A stretch of 64,000 nucleotides of DNA, from positions 1,178,001 through 1,242,000 of the forward strand of contig NC_068570.1 of assembly GCF_025698545.1 (NCBI RefSeq), given 5' to 3'. Of this stretch, positions 11,737 to 22,625 are shown piece after piece (position 1 is the stretch's first letter; each line of letters starts with the position of its first letter). Source of the DNA: Gossypium raimondii (Eukaryota; Streptophyta; Magnoliopsida; Malvales; Malvaceae). A model generated the notes under the pieces. It was not told the DNA's origin. It was given only the letters and a program-made list of their open reading frames with translations, and searched no databases. The position numbers were made by a program, and so were the translations under genes.

Positions 11737-11905
11737 TCCCTTACATGTTTGAGCAAATTGAGACAGTGAGTTGAGAGGAGCTCAATAGTGGAAATCTTGC
11801 GCATTTGACACCAATAAGGTCCATATGATGCAAAACCAATCATGGCTCTGTTGTAACCCATAAGCTCCGTGCATGCAAGGGTTGGACGAGTTGCAAATGT
11901 TTGAG
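11737..11905 (-). pseudogene. CYP82-like P450 exon-1 fragment
   Basis: Minus-strand frame with FATRP, MGYNRAMIGFASYGPYW, then RKISTIELLS and LLKHVRES. This corresponds to about residues 90-150 of CYP-A (C-helix region, with Trp and Arg of the W-xxx-R type motif present). The upstream part of the gene ends exactly where the copia-2 LTR begins, and the downstream part ends at unrelated sequence. It is a truncated relic of another array member. Confidence 0.8.
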
Positions 11906-11909
11906 TAAC

Positions 11910-12082
11910 TGATAAGACAGTTAATTAGTTAGTTAACTATTAGTTAGCTGTTAGTTTACGTTGTTAAGTCTGTTGACTTAGCTTCTATTAATAGCGTGCC
12001 TTGCTATGTATAAATGCATGAGCAGCTTTTGTATTGATTAAGTTTTGATCATTGAATGTTCTATGTTCATCTTAGTTTAACA
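11910..12082 (+). repeat. Copia-2 5' LTR (short, 173 bp)
   Basis: It starts TGATAAGACAG and ends TTAGTTTAACA, and is immediately followed by TGGTATCA, a partial primer-binding site. A TATA-like TATAAATGCATG sits inside. Repeated TTAGTTAG motifs fill the first part. No matching 3' LTR is seen in the window. Confidence 0.7.
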
Positions 12083-12189
12083 TGGTATCAAATGTTCAAT
12101 TTTTTTTCCTAGGGATAGTTTATTGAATTCTTGTGTTCTTCATGACTTGACCTTCCAGTCCGCCTGCTGTGCAGTCTGCTACACCAGTG

Positions 12190-14182
12190 ATGACTTCAAA
12201 TTTTACTGATAGAGTTGTTGACTGTTGGTTCTTCTCTACCAAGAAAATCAGTATTCTGCTTGATGATAATAATTACTTGTTGTGGTGTCAACAAGTTCTT
12301 TTGGCGATCAAGACATATAAGCTTCAGCATTTTTAGGACTCTCGCACTTTACCTCCTCCTTGACAGACTACGGATGATAATGGAGTCTCTCAGGAGAATC
12401 TTGAGTTTACTCGGTTCAAACAACAAGACAGTGTTCTGGCATCATGGCTTCTGTCCTCGGTGAGTCCAGTCGTTCTACCACATCTCATTGGGCTGGATAC
12501 CAATGCTCAAATTTGGAATGCTATTGCTACTTTGTATGGCAGTAAAACCACATCTCGATTGATGTTTTACAAACGGGCTCTACACTCTCAGCGTAAGGGT
12601 GATCCTTCTATGAAAGATTTCTTAATGAAAATCAAGAGTTATTGTGATAATATTGCTAGTTGTGGAGAAGTTATTAGTGAGCATGAACATGTTACTACCA
12701 TTCTTAATGGGTTGTCACCTGAGTATTGAGTCAGTTATTACAATTATTACTGCCAGTCAGATGCCTTACAATGTTCAGGGTGTAACTACTATACTTCTTG
12801 ATGCTGAAGCACGACAGCATGTTACAATATTTGAGACCCCTAGTTCAACTGATCTGGTGTCTCATCAATCTACAAATTCTGTTGTTAATAGAGTTTCTGC
12901 ACCAGTGTATCGTCCCTCGTCAACTGCTCGAGGACGAGGGCGTGGTCGTTCGTATGGATCTCGTGTTCAGTGTCAGCTCTGTGGGAAACCAGGTCATCTT
13001 GTTGATCGATGTTACTATCGATTTGATACCTCATACAAGAGTATAGGTTGCAGACCTCCTATATCTCCACAGGCAAATTTATGCATGTTTGGAACTGGTT
13101 CTTCAACTGCACAATGGATGTCACATATGCCTGTTGCAACTTCTACTAGTTCAAGTCCTCAATCAGGTTGGTTTTTTCCACCTGCCCCGGTTACCAGCTG
13201 GACTAATCTGTTTGCTCATAATTCTTCACAGCATGGCAATGCATCTCCTTCAGCAGCCCCACAGGCTTAGGCTTAACTTGCAACTCCTGAAACAGTGGCG
13301 AACAATGCGTGGTATCCTGACTCAGGTGCAACACATCATCTGACAAATTCTACTGCCTCACTAGGTGAAAGTATGTCCTACAATGGTCCAGGTAAAGCGC
13401 ATGTTGGTAATGGTACTGTACTTCCTATCATGTCCACTGGTCAGTCGTCATTGCTTACTCGATCACAGCCTTTATTCATGAAATCGCTATTATTTGTACC
13501 TGGTATAACCAAAAATCTACTATTTGTGTCCAAGTTTACAAAAGATAATCAAGTGATATTTGAGTTTCTTCCTACACAGTGTCAGGTTCGTAATCTGAAA
13601 ACTAAGAAGGTTCTTCTTCGAGGCTCGGTGCAAGATGGGTTGTACAAACTGCACTTAAATGGTTCTTCCTCGATAGTGTTGTCTTCTGGCTCAGCTCAGT
13701 GCTTTACTGCTAATTTCATAGTGCCTTTAAGTATTTGGCATTCTAGGTTAGGACATCCTTGTAATGCTACCATTAAAAAGGCTCTACGTCAGTGTAATAT
13801 ACCATTTGGTGCAAATAAAGATTTTTCTCACTGTATTGCTTGTCACTTAGGAAAGGAACATAAGCAACCATTTCATTAGTCACTGGCTGAGTATACTATG
13901 CCACTGCAACTAGTGGTTGCTAATGTTTGGAGGCCAGCTCCAGTTGGTTCTAATGGTTTTCATTATTATGTTGCCTTTACAGATGCATATTCAAGATACA
14001 CTTGGGTTTATTTTCTGCAGAAAAAGTCAGATGTGCTCACTGTTTTTCCATTTTTTCATAAACAAGCTGAAAGAGCCCTTGGGTACAAACTTATGGCCTT
14101 ACGAATAGATGGGGGAGGCGAATTTCAAGTGTTAAAGAGGTATTTGTCTCAACAAGGAATCATGCAGCGTGTTACATGTCCA
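12190..14182 (+). pseudogene. Copia-2 polyprotein 5' half: gag, protease, partial integrase
   Basis: Seen in order: a UBN2/retrotran-gag region (about 12190-12730), a zinc knuckle CQLCGKPGHLVDRC (about 12970), protease WYPDSGATHHLTN (about 13310), a GAG-pre-integrase Cys/His motif (HSRLGHP...CIACHLGK), and an integrase core with TDAYSRYTWVYF and RIDGGGEF. The first integrase Asp position reads N. Several stops (for example at 12727, 13268 and 13877) and a frameshift break the frame. It ends near CPY at about 14180, so reverse transcriptase, RNase H and the 3' LTR are missing. Confidence 0.85.
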
Positions 14183-14848
14183 TATAAAATTATAATATTT
14201 TATATTAATATTATATTTTTAAAATATTTTTAAAAATAAAAATAAAAATTTTTATTAATATAATAATATTAAGATTGACTAAAAGTTAATTTTTATATGA
14301 AAGTAAAATTACCTATAAGGGAGTTCTTTTCCGAAAAAATGACTTACGATAAATCACTTTACAGGAAAAATGACTTATTTTCCGTTGATTTATAAGTCAT
14401 TTTCTATTGACCAAACTATTTTCCATGAATCAACATTGAATACATTTTTCGTAAAACAAACAGAACGTTATTTTCTACTTTCACAAAATCAGCCTGGTAA
14501 TCTTCGAGGAACACATTTTTATTTCCAAATAAGAAAAGATGAAAAAGGAAATTGGTTCACTTATTGTTTTCCACGAAATTAATATTCTTGTCTATTATCA
14601 TCATCATTAAATACAGGAAAATGATACACTTACTTTAGTATAAAATTACAATGATATTAAATTTTATGTATTAGTTTGATGGTTAAGGGTGTTTAACGTC
14701 TCAGGTGAGATTTGAGTTTGATTCGTGCTATTTATAATTTATCAAAAAAATTATAGTGATATTATACTTTTTATAATTTTTCATACGATTAATCTCTTAA
14801 TAAGTTAACTATTGAATTTTATGTTCTATTCATATAGATCATGTATAT
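14183..14848. other. AT-rich spacer without genes
   Basis: Very AT-rich after the copia-2 truncation. About 14330-14480 shows the same AAAATGACTTATTTTCC-type motifs as 5650-5810. No gene or RNA gene is recognised. Confidence 0.5.

Positions 14849-14894
<46 letters not shown>
14849..14894. repeat. (GA)n microsatellite
   Basis: An uninterrupted GA dinucleotide tract of about 45 bases at the edge of the duplicated block. The matching position in the left copy (about 2950) has only a short imperfect GA run, so the repeat expanded after duplication or shrank in the other copy. Confidence 0.95.
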
Positions 14895-14896
<2 letters not shown>

Positions 14897-15745
14897 ATTT
14901 TCTAATCAAATTTGAAATATTTTAAACCCTTAGCTACAATTTCGAGATACTACATGTCAGGTCTCTATTATCAAGTCAAGAACAATGGACCATATGTTTA
15001 GGTAGGATGGGGATTGATAGTGCTTTTAATCATTTTAGTTTAAACACGATAGGAAAGATGAGTAGTGACAATTAATGAGTGGGGCTCACATAAACAAATA
15101 TAACTGTTAAGTAGAGAAGTGTTCCCAAAAGATATGTTCGAGTAATAGGCAGAGCTTCCGTGAGGAGTAGATCGAGAAGTGGTGGAGGCATAACAACTCT
15201 AAATTTATCATTTAGCTAAAATTGTATCTTTATGAAATGAACACTATCAAATTTTCCTAAAAGTGCCCAGTAAACACCTCCAACTTAATTCTTTAGTAGT
15301 ACGTTGATATCCACCAATACAGGGGTAAGGTTCCAATTGACCATAGTTCTCAGATGCTTTAGTACGTTGATATTCTTTCAACACAACTATTGAAATGCAT
15401 ATTTTGAATAAAATTATTTATTCAAAAATAAATAATAAAATAAAAATATTAAATCAGCAAAATCAATTGCACCAACAGCACCAAGTAGCCCAAATATTTA
15501 TTTTTTATCGTGTATATAATAATAGTTCGATAAATAAGCAATATACTAACAATTTTGATATCCACAAAAAGGTAAAAATAGTAATAATACTAAAAAGTTA
15601 ATTCTTATAATAATTGGTAAACGTAGGATTACGAGGAGTTACATAAACTTCTAATGGAGTTGCTTTAGGACTCAATAATCCGGATGCTTCAGACATATCG
15701 ACTGGATCGTTTGATGGAGTTTCAAACTCCAATCAATGCAGCAAA
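14850..15745 (-). repeat. Segmental duplication block, right copy
   Basis: Counterpart of 2950-3755. It contains the downstream flank and the 3' end of CYP-B. The two copies differ by scattered substitutions and small indels, so the duplication is not recent. Confidence 0.8.
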
Positions 15746-17283
15746 TTACCCAGCGTAAGCTCTAAAATTTGGAGTGCAAATGAAATTTCAAGGCACATTC
15801 TTCTACCACTGCCAAATGGAATTAGTTCAAAATTCTGTCCCCTCACATTAATGTTTCTATGGGTAGTCATAAATCTTTTGGGTCGAAAATTAAAAGAATT
15901 TTCCCAAGTGGATCACAATGAATTTTTTGAAGATTGAAAATAAGCCAAGTGCCAGCTGAAACAAGGAATCCATTAATGGTACAATCTTCAGTGGTTTTAT
16001 GGATACCCGAAAGTGGAATAGCAGGGTATAAATGTAATGTTTCTTTAATGATTGATTGAAGGTACACTAAATTTTTGGTGTCTGATTCTGTGACTAACAA
16101 TCTATGTTAACCAATATGAAAGTTTAGCTCCTGTTGTACTTTCCTCATTGCATCACGGTTATAGAGTAACAAAGACAAAGCCCATGTTAGTGTGATTGAT
16201 GTGGTATCTTCTGCAGCTAAGATAAGAGCCTGAAACCAACATTTAATATTCAACATCATAACTTCCTCCTGGCATTAAAAGTGTAATTTGAACATAGTTC
16301 TAATGAAGATTACCGTAAGGAGATTTGCACGTACAAGACTTGTGCCTTTGTTGATTGTATCAGCATCATGCTCTTCCGCATCATGTAGAATAGACAACAT
16401 CACTCCCATGAAATCTTCATCACTATTCGCCTTATTTTCTGCTCTGTTTTCCTTGTGCTCTCCTAGTCATCCCTCGACAACCTGGTCTAATTCTTTTACC
16501 ATCTTCTTCATGAGCTTCTCCTCTCCACCAATGTCTAACCATCTCAAAAACGGCAGCGCATCCAATAACACAAACTTCCTACCTAGCTCACAAAAGTCGT
16601 CCAATGACTTCCTCCATTTCAGGGTTTCAGCTCCTTCGTATGAATTCGGTATTCGCTTCCCTACAACAACTCTCAGAATCATGTTAAGAGTAACATCTTT
16701 GAACTATCTCTTAATATCCACCAATATTTTGTCATTCTTACTACTTTTCTTCGTGTTCCATAGCTGATATAACTCTTGCATGGATGTCTTTATCGCAGAT
16801 TTCCGTACATGTTTCATCAAGTCAAGCCGGTGATTAGAAAGGAGCTCAACAGTGGCAAACTTGCGCACTTGACGCCAGAAAGGCCCGTAAGGCGCAGCGG
16901 CGATCATGGAATTGTTATAACCCAAAATTTCCCAAGCTGTAAGCTTTGGACGAGTGGCAAATGCTTTATAGTGAACATTCTTTAGCAATCTCCTAAATAC
17001 TCACCACCAAAGCTCTATGCACACCCAACTTGATAGTGAACATTCTTCCATATTTTTCGGCCATGTTACCCAAGCTTATGTGAGGTGGTTGTGGCCCTCT
17101 TAGGACGCGGAGATGGCCAATAATAGGCCATGCTCCACCCGCTTCTGGTGCTAGTTTCCCATTGTTTATATTTGTAGGGTTAGATTTTGATATCCATAGA
17201 AAAAAGAAAAGAAAGACTAGCAGTAATGGAAAAGCAATTATCACAAGGGTTGAAGGTGTTGGGGTTGAATGAAATGAATCCAT
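15598..17283 (-). pseudogene. CYP-B: full-length CYP82-like P450 pseudogene
   Basis: Same two-exon layout as CYP-A: exon 1 17283-16335, a GT-AG intron of about 105 bp (16334-16230), exon 2 16229-15598. The start (MDSFHST), anchor, APEAGGAWPIIGH hinge, I-helix region (AAEDTT), ETLHLYP (the ExxR Arg is His) and tail are recognisable. In-frame stops occur at four Trp codons of the family plus one other position, with frameshifts near 16970 and 15910. The haem loop reads FGSGRRMCLE, with Pro-Gly lost. It cannot encode an active enzyme. CYP-A shows the sequence it derived from. Confidence 0.9.
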
Positions 17284-17344
17284 TGCGATCAAAATTAAGT
17301 CGAGGGAGTCGGATTTATAGTTGTTTTAAGAAATTGTAATTTAT

Positions 17345-17665
17345 TATTAGCTAAATATATGGTCTATATTTTGTTTGTGATGAACAAAGATCGTGATCTT
17401 CTTGATGTAAAGTAAAGTACCATTTTCCCCTCGTCACCCCAAATCATACATCAATCCAATTCCATTATCAATTTTTTCTCCATTTTTCTTGTTTTGAAAA
17501 CACTGATCAATCAAAATGTCAATAAGAGCTGGACTTGATTTGACATGTAGTGCGATCCTTTACGCCTCCTTGAATTGGACTGATTAAGGTATCGTGCAAG
17601 GGCCATTCATGTCTTTACCATTAGATTGACTAACATTACTTGGGCAAACCACTTTTCCTTGACAT
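17345..17665 (-). repeat. Duplicated upstream flank of a P450 gene (copy 2)
   Basis: The upstream region of CYP-B, matching 1-320. Similarity stops at about 17665 (after CTTTTCCTTGA), near where the LINE-related sequence begins, so the LINE may have interrupted the original promoter region. Confidence 0.75.
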
Positions 17666-17739
17666 TCCACAGACATATGCCACCACTATCTCTGGCTAAC
17701 TAAATATTTAAAATAACCTAAATAAAAGATTTTTTTTTG

Positions 17740-18853
17740 GTGAAAAATCCTACAAAAACTAACTAATACTCAAACATTTATCCTGATATTCCTAAAATTC
17801 TCTAAATTGTTTACATAATCCAATTTCCTCTCACTAGTTTGACCCTAGCTCTCTGCTAAACTATAATGTATTGTTCAACTTACTGAAATTTTAATAGTTT
17901 CTAAAAATTTTTAAGAAAGACCTTGGAAGACAAAAAGATTTCTATTTTTCTATATCTGCCATGCAAGCAATCCGAAGAGAGTTGGCCATGAAACCCCGTA
18001 TTGTAAGTTCCATACTGAATTCTTTAAATTTGTCTTAATCCATTCGGATATAGTTCCTAAGAAGAATTGTGCTCGATGATCTCTTTGAACAAAATAACAC
18101 CAAATTTCTTTGGCTACTGGGCAATCCCTAAGGACATGCAGAATATCTTCTATTTCATGTTGGCAGACTAGGCATGATGAATTTTACCCAATATTCCTTC
18201 GTACTCGTTTCGTACTCGTTCAAGGTTAGTAAACAATATATTCTTACAAGCTAGCCATAGGAAAAATCTAACGTGATGCAGCCCCTGATATTTCCAAATG
18301 GTTTTCCACCTATCATCTTGCATATCCCATGTGTTTTCCCTCATTATTTGATACACGCTTTGGACCGAAAATTTTCCATTTGTTGTGTGTGCCCAAAAAA
18401 TCCAGTCATGGCCTGCAAGTAGGTGAGGAGGGGGAATGTTTGCTATTTTCTTGACAATATATTCTAAAATTTTTCCCCTAAAAGCTTCCAAGTTCCATGT
18501 GCCATCTGTTGTTACCATTTTGTTAAGGGGACAATCTGTAGGTGGTCCATCTAAGGGTAGTAGATAATCTTTGAGTGGTATTTTAGGCACCCATGGATCC
18601 GTCCAACAGTTAACGGTTCCTGTCCCAACTGACCAACTTGGGTTTTCTTTCAATAAGGGCCAAATTTTTGTGATCCCTTTCCAAAAAGTTGAACTATTCC
18701 TTTGTATAATACTCTCGGGTATCAGTTTTTTCAATCCATACTTTGTGCGTAAAACTTTCACCCAAAGAGTCAAGTCTTTGGAGACAATATTAAATCCTAA
18801 TTTAAATAAAAAAGAAGCGTTTTGGTCTTCTAAGTGTCGAAGACCCAATCTAC
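17740..18853 (-). pseudogene. LINE 3' part: zf-RVT region
   Basis: A minus-strand frame (18848-18168) carries LWVKVLRTKYG, SSTFWKGI, GTVNCWTDPWV and later a zf-RVT-type region (FSVQSVYQIM...WKTIWK...FLWLACKNIL). This is typical of plant non-LTR retrotransposons downstream of reverse transcriptase. The zinc-binding Cys/His part near 18180 is decayed. The frame is cut at 18853 by copia-3, and the RT part resumes beyond 22625. A T-rich run at about 17732 could be the remains of the 3' poly(A) tail. Confidence 0.8.
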
Positions 18854-19143
18854 TGTTAATGGGTAATGTAGAAATTATTTACTGATTGAATAATTTAGAC
18901 GTTGAGTCAGTCAAAGTCTGTTGTAAGTCTGTTTTTAATTCCAGTAGTGTTCCTTTTATTTAGGAGATGTATCAAGATTCTATTAGAGTCCTAATATATC
19001 TCTAAGTTGCTAGCTATTTCAGTATTTAAACTCTTCATGGAATAAAGTGTCTTGTATTACTGTTATCAATTTCTCTAAATTTCCATTGCTTCCGCTGTAG
19101 TCCTTTGTTCTGTTTTTTTTAGCAGCAGTCTTTTTTTTCAACA
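18854..19143 (+). repeat. Copia-3 5' LTR
   Basis: 290 bp with TG...CA ends. It contains a probable TATA region (AGTATTTAAACTC) and ends two bases before the primer-binding site TGGTATCAGAGCC. Confidence 0.9.
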
Positions 19144-19153
19144 TCTGGTATCA

Positions 19154-19450
19154 GAGCCAAATCTATATGTGAAAAGTAGAGGTACTTCTGAGATTCTCAT
19201 TATTTGCCTTTATGTTGATGATTTGATTTATACTAGCAATAGTAGTGCTTTGTTGAATGAGTTTAAAAGTCGATGATGATTTAATTTGAAATGACTGATT
19301 TGGGGTTGATGAGTTTCTTTCTGGGCTTGAAATTAAACAATGTGCAGAGGGTATTTTTATGTCTCAAGAAAAATATGTGAATGATCTCCTTGAAAAGTTC
19401 AACTTGAAGGACTGCAATCTCGTGAGTACTCCAATGTGCACCAATCAAAA
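19154..19450 (+). pseudogene. Misplaced reverse-transcriptase segment after the copia-3 PBS
   Basis: It matches 21330-21630 nearly base for base. It includes the copia catalytic box (CLYVDDLIYTSNS) and the FLGLEIKQ region, although it sits where the 5' untranslated region and gag belong. It joins the PBS at GAGCC, which also precedes the normal copy. Small deletions break the frame. Confidence 0.85.
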
Positions 19451-20542
19451 ATTTTGTTGAGGAGTGTAGCTTGCTGTTAGCTGGCGTTGAATGCCAGATT
19501 CTTCACAGAATTTGTTGAATTCAGTAGAGAGAAATTCTCCACCACGATCTGTCCGCAAGGTCTTTATAGGCTGGCCACTTTGTTTCTCAATACTTACTTT
19601 AAACTTCTTGAAAACTGAAAGAGCCTCTGATTTTTCTTTGACAAAGTACACCCATGTCATTCTACTATAGTCATCAACAAAGACTAAAAAGTACCTGTTG
19701 TTATTGAGAGAAAGTGTTCTCATCGGCCCGCAAAGATCAGCATGAATAAGTTCAGCAAGTTGGGAAGCTCTCCTTGCCTTGCCCTTTGGAAATGAATCTC
19801 GATGTTGTTTCCCAAATATACAGCTCTCACACACATCACCAACATTTTTTATTAGAGGTAAACCATCAACTAAATTCTTTTCAGACATGAGTTTTAAACT
19901 ACCAAAATTTAAGTGCCCATATCTGTGATGCCACAACCAATTTTCATCAAATGATTCTGCCTTCAATGCAAGCTTTTCATCAATTGCGAGATTATAAGGA
20001 AAAATCTTATTTTTTGCCATTGGAACACTCGCTAACAGGTGCTTTTTCGATTTATCCTTAAAAATGCAGCAATTGAATTCCTCAAAGACAAGTGAATACC
20101 CATCCACCATAAATTGCCCAACACTTAGCAAATTAGAATCTAAGTCTGGAACATACAAAACATTATGAACGCAATTAAGACCTAGGGAATTCATCTTTAC
20201 TGTACCTTTTCCCTTTGCTACACGAACAGTTCCATCACCAAGCGTTATTCGGCTAGTTACCGACTTATCTAAGTTGCTGAAGAGACTTAATTCACTTGTC
20301 ATATGATTGCTACAACCACTATCTATGTACCAAACCTCAGGAGAACACTTCTTAGCACTAAAGCATGCAACGAACAGGCTCTCTGTCTCATCTTCATCGT
20401 ATCCATTTTCCACCAAGTCCCATAGGTCTTGGGACAAAAAAAAAGTCTTCATCTTAGTGCTCCAAACTCCATAGTTGCTGCCTTGAAAAATTGGAACCAA
20501 CGGCTGTGAGAGATTCACTCCATTCTGATTGCTTGCCATCAT
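19451..20542 (-). CDS. Inverted gag-protease-integrase open frame of copia-3
   Basis: A frame of about 360 codons with no stop, antisense to its own LTRs. From MMASNQNGVNL it shows a short gag start (GSNYGVWSTKMKTFF), an abrupt jump suggesting an in-frame deletion of most of gag, protease VWYIDSGCSNHMT, the pre-integrase motif (HHRYGHLNFGSL...CESCIFGKQHR), and integrase through HADLCGPM, VFVDDYSRMTWVYF, RTDRGGEF and YTPQQN. Integrase stops there because the block is inverted; its continuation lies in plus orientation from 20555. It could not be translated from the element's own LTR transcript. The recognised frame stops at the breakpoint near 19451. Confidence 0.85.
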
Positions 20543-20554
20543 AAGTTTGGAGTC

Positions 20555-21330
20555 GCTGAGAGGAAGAATCGGAGTCTTGTTGAGATGGGAAAATGCTTAC
20601 TTAAAGCTAAAAATCTTCCAAAAGTTTCAAGGAAGCAATTCACATGCTAGTTTACATCCTCAACCGATCTCCAACAGCAGCTCTAGAACAAAAAACACCA
20701 TTTGAAGCTTGGCATGGGTGGAAACCTGAGGTAACTCATATGAGAATTTTTGGTTGCATTGCATTTGGGCATATTCCATTTCAAAAGAGAGGAAAGTTAG
20801 ATGATAATAGCACTAAATGTATCTTTGTTGGGTATAGTTCTGAAACTAAAGGATATCGATTGTATAATCCTTTATCTAAGAAGCTATTAATTAGTCGTGG
20901 TGTTGTTTTTGATGAGAAAAGCTCTTGGAATTGGAAGGAATTACAAGCAGGTTCAGAAGCATTACTTGAAGTTGGTGAATGTCTTGACACTCATCCGAGT
21001 CAAGAAAATGGAGATGGAAGTTCTTGCTCATCAGCACCAAGCAGTCCTTCAGTAATTCCAAATACCACTTCATCAAGCTCTTCTTTATCAGAATCACCAC
21101 CTAGAAAATGGAGATCATTGATAGAAATTTATGCAAGCACTGAACAATGCCAATTCGCCCAAATTGAAGATCCAATTGTCTTTGAACAAGCAATCAAATC
21201 CAAGGAATGGCGAGATGCAATGGATGATGAAATGAAAGCCTTGGAAAGGAACAATACGTGGGAATTAGTAGATCTTCCAAATGGAAAAGAAGCTGTTGGG
21301 TTAAAATGGTTTTCAAAGAAGTCCCAGTGA
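20555..21330 (+). pseudogene. Copia-3 integrase C-terminus and reverse-transcriptase start
   Basis: It begins at the integrase AERKNR motif, then MLVYILNRSPTAAL, PFEAWHGWKP and FGCIAF (typical copia integrase C-terminus), KCIFVGYS, a Ser-rich linker, and the reverse-transcriptase start (EWRDAMDDEMKALERNNTWE). A frameshift lies near 20630. At 21328 a stop follows KKSQ where about half of reverse transcriptase has been deleted. Confidence 0.85.
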
Positions 21331-22320
21331 GCCAAATCTATATGTGAAAAGTAGAGGTACTTCTGAGATTCTCATTATTTGCCTTTATGTTGATGATTTG
21401 ATTTATACTAGCAATAGTAGTGCTTTGTTAAATGAGTTTAAAAAGTCGATGATGATTTAATTTGAAATGACCGATTTGGGGTTGATGAGTTTCTTTTTGG
21501 GGCTTGAAATTAAACAATGTGCGAGAGGGTATTTTTATGTCTCAAGAAAAATATGTGAATGATCTCCTTGAAAAGTTCAACTTGAAGGACTGCAATCTCG
21601 TGAGTACTCCAATGTGCACTAATCAAAATTTTGTTTAGATGATGGGGAGAGAAAATTGATTGTCAATTGTTTCAAGTTTGATTAGAGTCTGTTGTATCTA
21701 ACAAATAGTAGACTGATATTTTGCAAGCAACAAGTCTCTTGTCTAGATATATGCAGAGTCCAAGCAAGCATCACTTTGGAGTCGCTAAGCGAATCTTGCG
21801 CTATTTGAAGGAGACAAGCTCATTTGGAATATGGTATAAATTCTCTAACAATCAAAGACGTATGGTTTTTCGGATAGTGATTTGGGTGGTTGCATTGAAG
21901 ATCGCAAGAGTACAACCGTTACGTTTTTACTATGGGTAACTGAGTTGTTTCATGGAGCTCAAAGAAGCAACCAAAGAATGCGTTATCATCGTCGGAGGTG
22001 AATATATGGTCATTACTATCTGCTGCGTGTCAAGTTGTCTGGATACGAAGAATTCTTGGTGATTTAAAACAAACACAAGTGGAGGCAACTACCATCTATT
22101 GTGATAATCGGTCAACAATTGCAATGACAAAAACCCTGTTTATCACAAGAGAACAAGACATATTGAAACATGTCATCATTTCATAAGAGAGCTGGTTGCA
22201 AAGGGAGATATCAAGTTGGAGCATTGTTGCCTTTGAAGAACAAGTTCTTGATTTGTTCACAAAGCCACTTCCACCGAAGAAGTTCATTTATTTGAGAGAA
22301 TTGTTGGGTGTTGGAGAGTT
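21331..22320 (+). pseudogene. Copia-3 reverse-transcriptase end and RNase H
   Basis: Contains the YVDD box region, FLGLEIKQC, a gap with frameshifts near 21640-21720, then RNase H motifs (SRYMQSPSKHHFGVAKRILR, a decayed DxDxxG region, IYCDNRSTIAMTK and the C-terminal DLFTKPLPP). Multiple frameshifts and stops are present. It leads to the polypurine tract. Confidence 0.85.
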
Positions 22321-22336
22321 TCTACCTTAAGGGGAG

Positions 22337-22625
22337 TGTTAATGGGTAATGTAGAAATTATTTCTTGATTGAATAATTTAGACGTTGAGTCATCAAAGTC
22401 TGTTGTAAATCTGCTTTTAATTCCGAGAGTGTTCCTTTTATTTAGGAGATGTATCAAGATTCTATTAGAGTCCTAATATATCTCTAAGTTGCTAGCTATT
22501 TCAGTATTTAAACTCTTCATGGAATAACGTGTCTTGTATTACTGTTATCAATTTCTCTAAATTCCCATTGCTTCCGCTGCAGTCCTTTGTTCTGTTTTTT
22601 TTAGCAGCAGCCTTTTTTTTCAACA
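22337..22625 (+). repeat. Copia-3 3' LTR
   Basis: 289 bp, nearly identical to the 5' LTR and directly preceded by the polypurine tract. The target-site duplication TCTAC follows it. Confidence 0.9.

Larger units (their letters stand above)
18854..22625 (+). mobile_element. Copia-3: LTR retrotransposon with inverted internal block
   Basis: LTRs at 18854-19143 and 22337-22625 both run TGTTAATGGG...TTCAACA. They are flanked by a perfect 5-bp target-site duplication TCTAC (18849-18853 and 22626-22630). A PBS (19146-19158) follows the 5' LTR and a polypurine tract AAGGGGAG (22329-22336) precedes the 3' LTR. The LTRs differ at roughly 11 positions plus one indel over 290 bp, about 4%. The interior is scrambled: a reverse-transcriptase segment, then gag-protease-integrase inverted, then integrase C-terminus and reverse transcriptase in normal order. 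It is inserted in a LINE and is non-autonomous as it stands. Confidence 0.9.
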
